From: Trichoplax sp. H2
Lineage: Eukaryota; Placozoa; Uniplacotomia; Trichoplacea
Length of the DNA: 64,000 nucleotides
Reading direction: 5' to 3'
Assembly (NCBI GenBank): GCA_003344405.1
Contig: NOWV01000012.1
Span: 806,001 to 870,000, forward strand
Position 1 is the first letter of the stretch. Every line of letters begins with the position of its first letter. The notes below the pieces were generated by a model. It saw nothing but the letters and a program-made list of their open reading frames with translations. It was not told the DNA's origin and made no database searches. This document shows, piece by piece, positions 59,252 through 64,000 of the stretch. Made by a program: the position numbers and the translations under genes.

Positions 59252-61404
59252 ATTTTATTGAAACGTTTAGTTTAAAGACGTTACAGCCATATTTATCATG
59301 TTATACATCTATTTAGTTCAGCTTTTAATAAATTTGTTATTTTGCGTTTACCCTTTTTCAAAGTGTTTGCATTGGCCTTTTAGTTGGAATAATTATGATG
59401 AGTACAATTTTACCATGTCTTTAAATTTTACGTTAGCAGATATAAAGTAGTTACCCAATTGTAGATTTACAGTGATAAATTCCTAAAATTATCGCTGTTA
59501 TAAAGTTATCGTCAATTACTGAATTTTGCGAATATTGAGCGTCACAGTAAAGTCATTGTTTGATATAATATACGTACTTATCTTATGTTAAATGTTTACG
59601 ATAAGGCTATTAACTAGTTATTTACTTAGATATTCGTTTTATTTCTAATACCTATCTTATCCGTTGCTAAGCTCGAGCTTTCGGTTAAAATTATATATCA
59701 AGGCTTGCGTTATATAATAAATAAATAAATTGAATTGTTTGTTAATACAGTAGATTGTGATGGCACGAACAGTACGGTAATTAGCTTGGCAATGAATGAA
59801 ATTGTTCATTTGTAGATTGATCATAATTATTTATAGCTGCCCTAAGTAATTAAGATGATGAGCATTTCCCATTTTTACTTAAATTGATTTGTACAAATAA
59901 TAAAATTAATTAACATACTATGTTTGATAAATAGTTTACATCATTGCTAGACTAGCATAATTTACAACACTGTGTAACCGCATGCATCATAGTTCTTAAG
60001 GTACCTGTACGTTGAGCACCAATATACAGTATTGTGCCCGTGGTGAATTCACCTAGCAAAGCTACGATTTTAAATATTTTCTTCGATTATAATTAGTAGT
60101 AATTCCAAAACTAAATTATATCTATGTAAGTGCAAAATTAACGAATCTCGTAAACTGCTGTAGAAACAAGATTAATATATACTTTTACTTCAACTGAAAA
60201 TGATGATATTTCGATCAAGATCGCATCAGATCGATGCAAAAATACTGTTGATTTGTTATCATAAATATATATAATATATATTATCAACTTTTCGCTAGAA
60301 GTGATGTCACCCTGGCATTTCTTACAATGTAATCATCTATTAGAAATTACTGATATAAAACCATTAAGACAAAAAGTAAATTAAATTTAACTGTTTAATA
60401 ACAAGATTTTAGCAGCCGTATCTACCATCACTAACAAGGTTTAATTCGAATCCCATTTATTTATTCCAGTAGCTAAGTCGAAAGCTTTACATGTTTCATA
60501 TGCATTTGCTCAGGTAGGACAGAGCTCAAATCATATGGGCATATGACACTTCGTTTTCTACATGATTCATCTCAAATGCAAGAACAAATAATTGCCCTAT
60601 GATCGAAATTAGTAAAATCAAGCTATCAATTATATTTACTGTACAATAAGTTGCTACCAGTAAAGTAGTCAATACTCATACAAAAATATTTATTTTTCTA
60701 GTAAAACTAGGGTAGAAAGTATAGAAATTATTTGTTCTCTTCGTTATGAAAAATATTAATTAGGAACCATAATAAATTACATTAAGGCAATATCTGTCTT
60801 GTATCATCTTATATAGATATTCCTAATAGCAGACGCATATCATAATTTAGGCATAGAATTGCCTTTCCAGTTTCTAAACAAAGTACCATACTTTCGCTCT
60901 TGCGGCGAGCATTACATCCGGTTATCCTAAACCTTGATATAGATCTAAACCAGAAATTTCAGTTAATACAATTAGTTATAATTTATCACACGATTTGCAA
61001 TAAAATCAGTTTCATAAAAGAGATATATTCATAATATGATATAATCGATGATGCAATACAGCTAAAGAAATAGCTCACTTACGGTATACGAATACATTTC
61101 ACATATGTTAGAATTTTTAGAGAAATTCTTAATTCTTTTTTACTGCATGATAGTAGTATTAACGTGAGACTAAACTTCGTGAACACAGTTCATAGACTAC
61201 ACTTAGAATCATGCACTGCTTCAGACGATACGTATGTTTTAAAAATTAACTCGAGTTCTTATCTTATTCAAATGCAAATCAGTCCGAGATACTACAGCTT
61301 AACAATGCATTTCAAATTTATGATGTAGTAATAATGTTATTACGTTGAAAGGTAACCTACCCATCCTATTATTTATTTTGCAATTTTATAACTATTGAAA
61401 CCTT
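59252..61404. other. Convergent gap between calnexin and MGAT4
   Basis: This gap holds the calnexin poly(A) signal at 59327-59332 and AT-rich sequence, with a reverse-strand AATAAA (TTTATT at 61372-61377) that could serve MGAT4. I found no exon, tandem repeat or palindromic cluster. Confidence 0.6.
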
Positions 61405-63937
61405 TCAATCAATTACCAGCATACAATAACATACTTTTCTGAATATAACCCACGACATCGAATTCTGAAGAATATTAATCTTGACTGACGATATCTTTCC
61501 CATTTTATTATTTTTAACGAAGATGTGATAAAAGTTTCCATGATTAAATTTTCCAATATTGACAAAATTTTCGGTTTTAATTTCTTTCCCGTCTTGTAAC
61601 ACTAGTACTTCGGCATTATTCAAAATATCACCTGGATGTTCACTATTGCCACTTAGGATACAAATACTAGAAGATAAAAAAGATACTATGCAGTTAGACG
61701 ATATATTTGTCATAAAGATTAACATCATTACGCGCATTCAAACTGAAAAACAGCGCACGAAGATGAATTAGACCTTAAAAGCAAATGTTGCAAGCAGCTT
61801 GTAATAAATACTGATGTAAGTACATAAAGGTCTGATAGCAACACTCATAAAGTAAGTATAGTAATATTAAAAGAACATTTGAGAGTACTGTACTATATAG
61901 TACACGTATGTCTCACTAAAATACTAAAATTGCAGATACCTTTAAAATAAAATCTGTAAAGAAAATTTTACCGCGTTAATTGCTTGTATAAATAATTTCA
62001 CTCATACTCTTGTTTAACACATGTATGGTACAGATCAACAGCATAAGTGGAATCTGTTATGCACTTTATATAGTAGCTATGGAGCATGTTTGGACTGAAA
62101 TATGTTCAGTCGCCGCTTCTAAAAAAGTAATGACAGCTAGTGGTGGCAGGGATGTACTAAAAGTCACCAGTAGCCTCTAATGGCAAGTGTTTGTTGCTTT
62201 ACCTGCGTAACTCGACAGGCTTCAGCAATTGAATGTCTATGAAATCTCCTTTAATAGGTTTTACGCCCCAAAACATTCCTTTACCATTATAAGCAAATTC
62301 AATGGAATAACTTTGATGATGCTTTATGGTGGTTTTTATTTTAGCTGGAGGATTATTATGAGCCACAAACAGATTACCCATCCTAAATGATTTATCCTAG
62401 GCAAAATGAAATATTTTTAATCAAATAAGACAATAACCGAGAACTAATCACGTCAATAAAAGAAATCGTCTTCTCATTTAACAGTAAAGCTAAACTATCA
62501 ACTCCACACACGTGCTAAATTACTAACGCTAACGTCTTAGTAGTTAACAAATCCTTAATGAAAGCTGATATGTCGGAATCCTAACCTTCAATGGCTGAAC
62601 TTTACCAGCTAGCGAGGAATGCTTTCCGACGTGTTGAAATAGTGAAGGTCGAAAACGTTTAGATAATTTCTGTTTCTGAAGAGAACAGTGTCGCTGGAAA
62701 TTTATAAAGAAAATATTTTAGAAGTTCCATTTTAATAATACAAACTTAATCAATTCAAACTAGATAAAAATTCAAGACTAAATTGTTGCACGTATGAACG
62801 GGTAAAAATACTACATTCGAAATTATGCGAAGATCTGTTGACCAATACCATTGATTTATCTATTGAGCAAACTTTAGAATATAAAATATGATCTAGAAGC
62901 CAATCGCAAGGTTGGTCTTTATGAAACATTAACATGTAATTAACCATGTAAGCTAAATTTTCAGTTCGGAACAATTTACCTATCAATACAAAAGATTATA
63001 TATACATCAATTGTTAAGTACCATCAAAACATGTATCTAAAAAGAAAAACAACACAAAATTTGAAGAATAAATGCTACTCTATTCTTATAATAGAGTAGT
63101 TTGTATTTACCAATAAATCCTAATTGCGAAAAGAGTAAAACAAACCACTGTTGATCGCGTTGTTTCATAGCGAAATTCTTCATTTTAGAGATACAGTTAG
63201 GAGCAGAAATGACGTCATCTTCTAGCTAATTTGTAGCAGAAAGCGCGTTATTATAAACATCGAAAAACAACAATAATTGAGAAAAAATATGTATTCACAG
63301 TTTATTCAACTTAGTAATATATTGTTAGCAAATAGGTATAAGTAGAGGGTACTAGCTATAATCCATTTGATATCAAAATAGGTTCCTACTTTAATTATAA
63401 AAGTTAATAACCAGCATTACTCTGCCAAGGCAGTTGATGACGCTGTAGGGATTTACATGGAGGTAAATGCAGATAAAACTGGTGACTAACATACTGTACT
63501 GATGAACACTTAGTTTTACCTGAACGTAGTAAACGCCCTTGTTCATAACGTACATCATAAGGTAAGCATAATCCAAATTTTGTTTAGTTCTCCATCTTAA
63601 GTTGTACATCATAACATAATTTTTGTTAGAATATTTTTAATGATAGATGAAAGGAAGACTTTAAAATTTTATTATTTGCTACCTAACACGTTGTATATTG
63701 TCTCCTAACGTCAACGGCAGATGAGTAAGATCTGGATAATAGTCAGCTGCAGGTGCAATCATTTCTAAAAGGCCTGATGCAATGTATTGGCTAAACCTTT
63801 GCAATAAATCATTAAGTAATGAACTTAATACAAATATGTAACACACCGAGAAATGTAATATTGCTATAAAGATAAGAAATATTTTCTTACTTATCCGATA
63901 AGACTTTAGCGGTATCCTTGATAAATTTTATATTCGT
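61405..63937 (-). CDS. MGAT4: MGAT4 family N-acetylglucosaminyltransferase IV (5' end outside window)
   Basis: GnT-IV is a Golgi type II membrane enzyme of family GT54 that adds a beta-1,4 GlcNAc branch to the alpha-1,3 mannose arm of N-glycans. Eight exons are visible: 63891-63937, 63683-63790, 63520-63595, 63111-63225, 62849-62979, 62586-62675, 62203-62396 and 61405-61666. They give the last 340 residues; human MGAT4A has 535. Key segments are [35 protein letters not shown], the LEDDV acidic motif, [41 protein letters not shown], and [11 protein letters not shown] in the C-terminal lectin-like domain. The cytoplasmic tail, membrane anchor and stem lie beyond the right edge. A versus B subtype cannot be told; a single invertebrate gene would precede that split. 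Confidence 0.93.
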
Positions 63938-64000
63938 CTATACAGTAGTTAAGGAGAAACAGACTTTCAATAATTCGTATATTATAATATAACGCTAAGG

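Overview
The window is nuclear DNA of an animal. It is AT-rich, and its genes have many short GT-AG introns. It carries single-copy orthologues of conserved animal genes, including NuMA, ATRX with an ADD domain, LAMTOR1 and LRRC51. Exon phases, short introns, about one gene per 6 kb, and gene neighbourhoods shared with human chromosomes fit an early-branching, slowly rearranging animal such as a placozoan. A sponge or cnidarian is not excluded. No bacterial, viral or organellar segment was seen.

Ten protein-coding genes were reconstructed by reading exons in both strands and checking that phases join. From left to right they are: NAA15 (-, 3' end cut by the window edge), RNF121-like (+), NUMA1 (-), UQCRB (-), ATRX (+), LRRC51 (-), LAMTOR1 (+), POLR2K (-), calnexin (+) and MGAT4 (-, 5' end cut by the window edge). 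The strands almost perfectly alternate, so gaps are either divergent (5' to 5') or convergent (3' to 3'). No tRNA, rRNA or CRISPR array was recognised.

Two ancient gene neighbourhoods stand out. RNF121, NUMA1, LRRC51 and LAMTOR1 sit together in human 11q13.4. Calnexin and MGAT4 are near neighbours in human 5q35.3, also tail to tail. The genes cover unrelated housekeeping jobs: N-terminal acetylation, ER ubiquitin ligation, spindle orientation, respiratory complex III, heterochromatin remodelling, lysosomal Ragulator signalling, RNA polymerase and ER glycoprotein folding/branching.

The gaps hold the most unexplained structure. Dense clusters of a palindromic lattice built from TACTG and its complement CAGTA lie near 7.1-8.3, 26.2-26.6, 29.6-29.8, 31.4-32.1, 45.7-46.7 and 52.2-53.2 kb. 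They fall in all four divergent promoter regions and are essentially absent from all four convergent gaps. The same gaps contain foldback inverted repeats and tandem duplications (units of about 91, 108, 129, 139 and 145 bp). One 135-bp triplication lies in a convergent gap.
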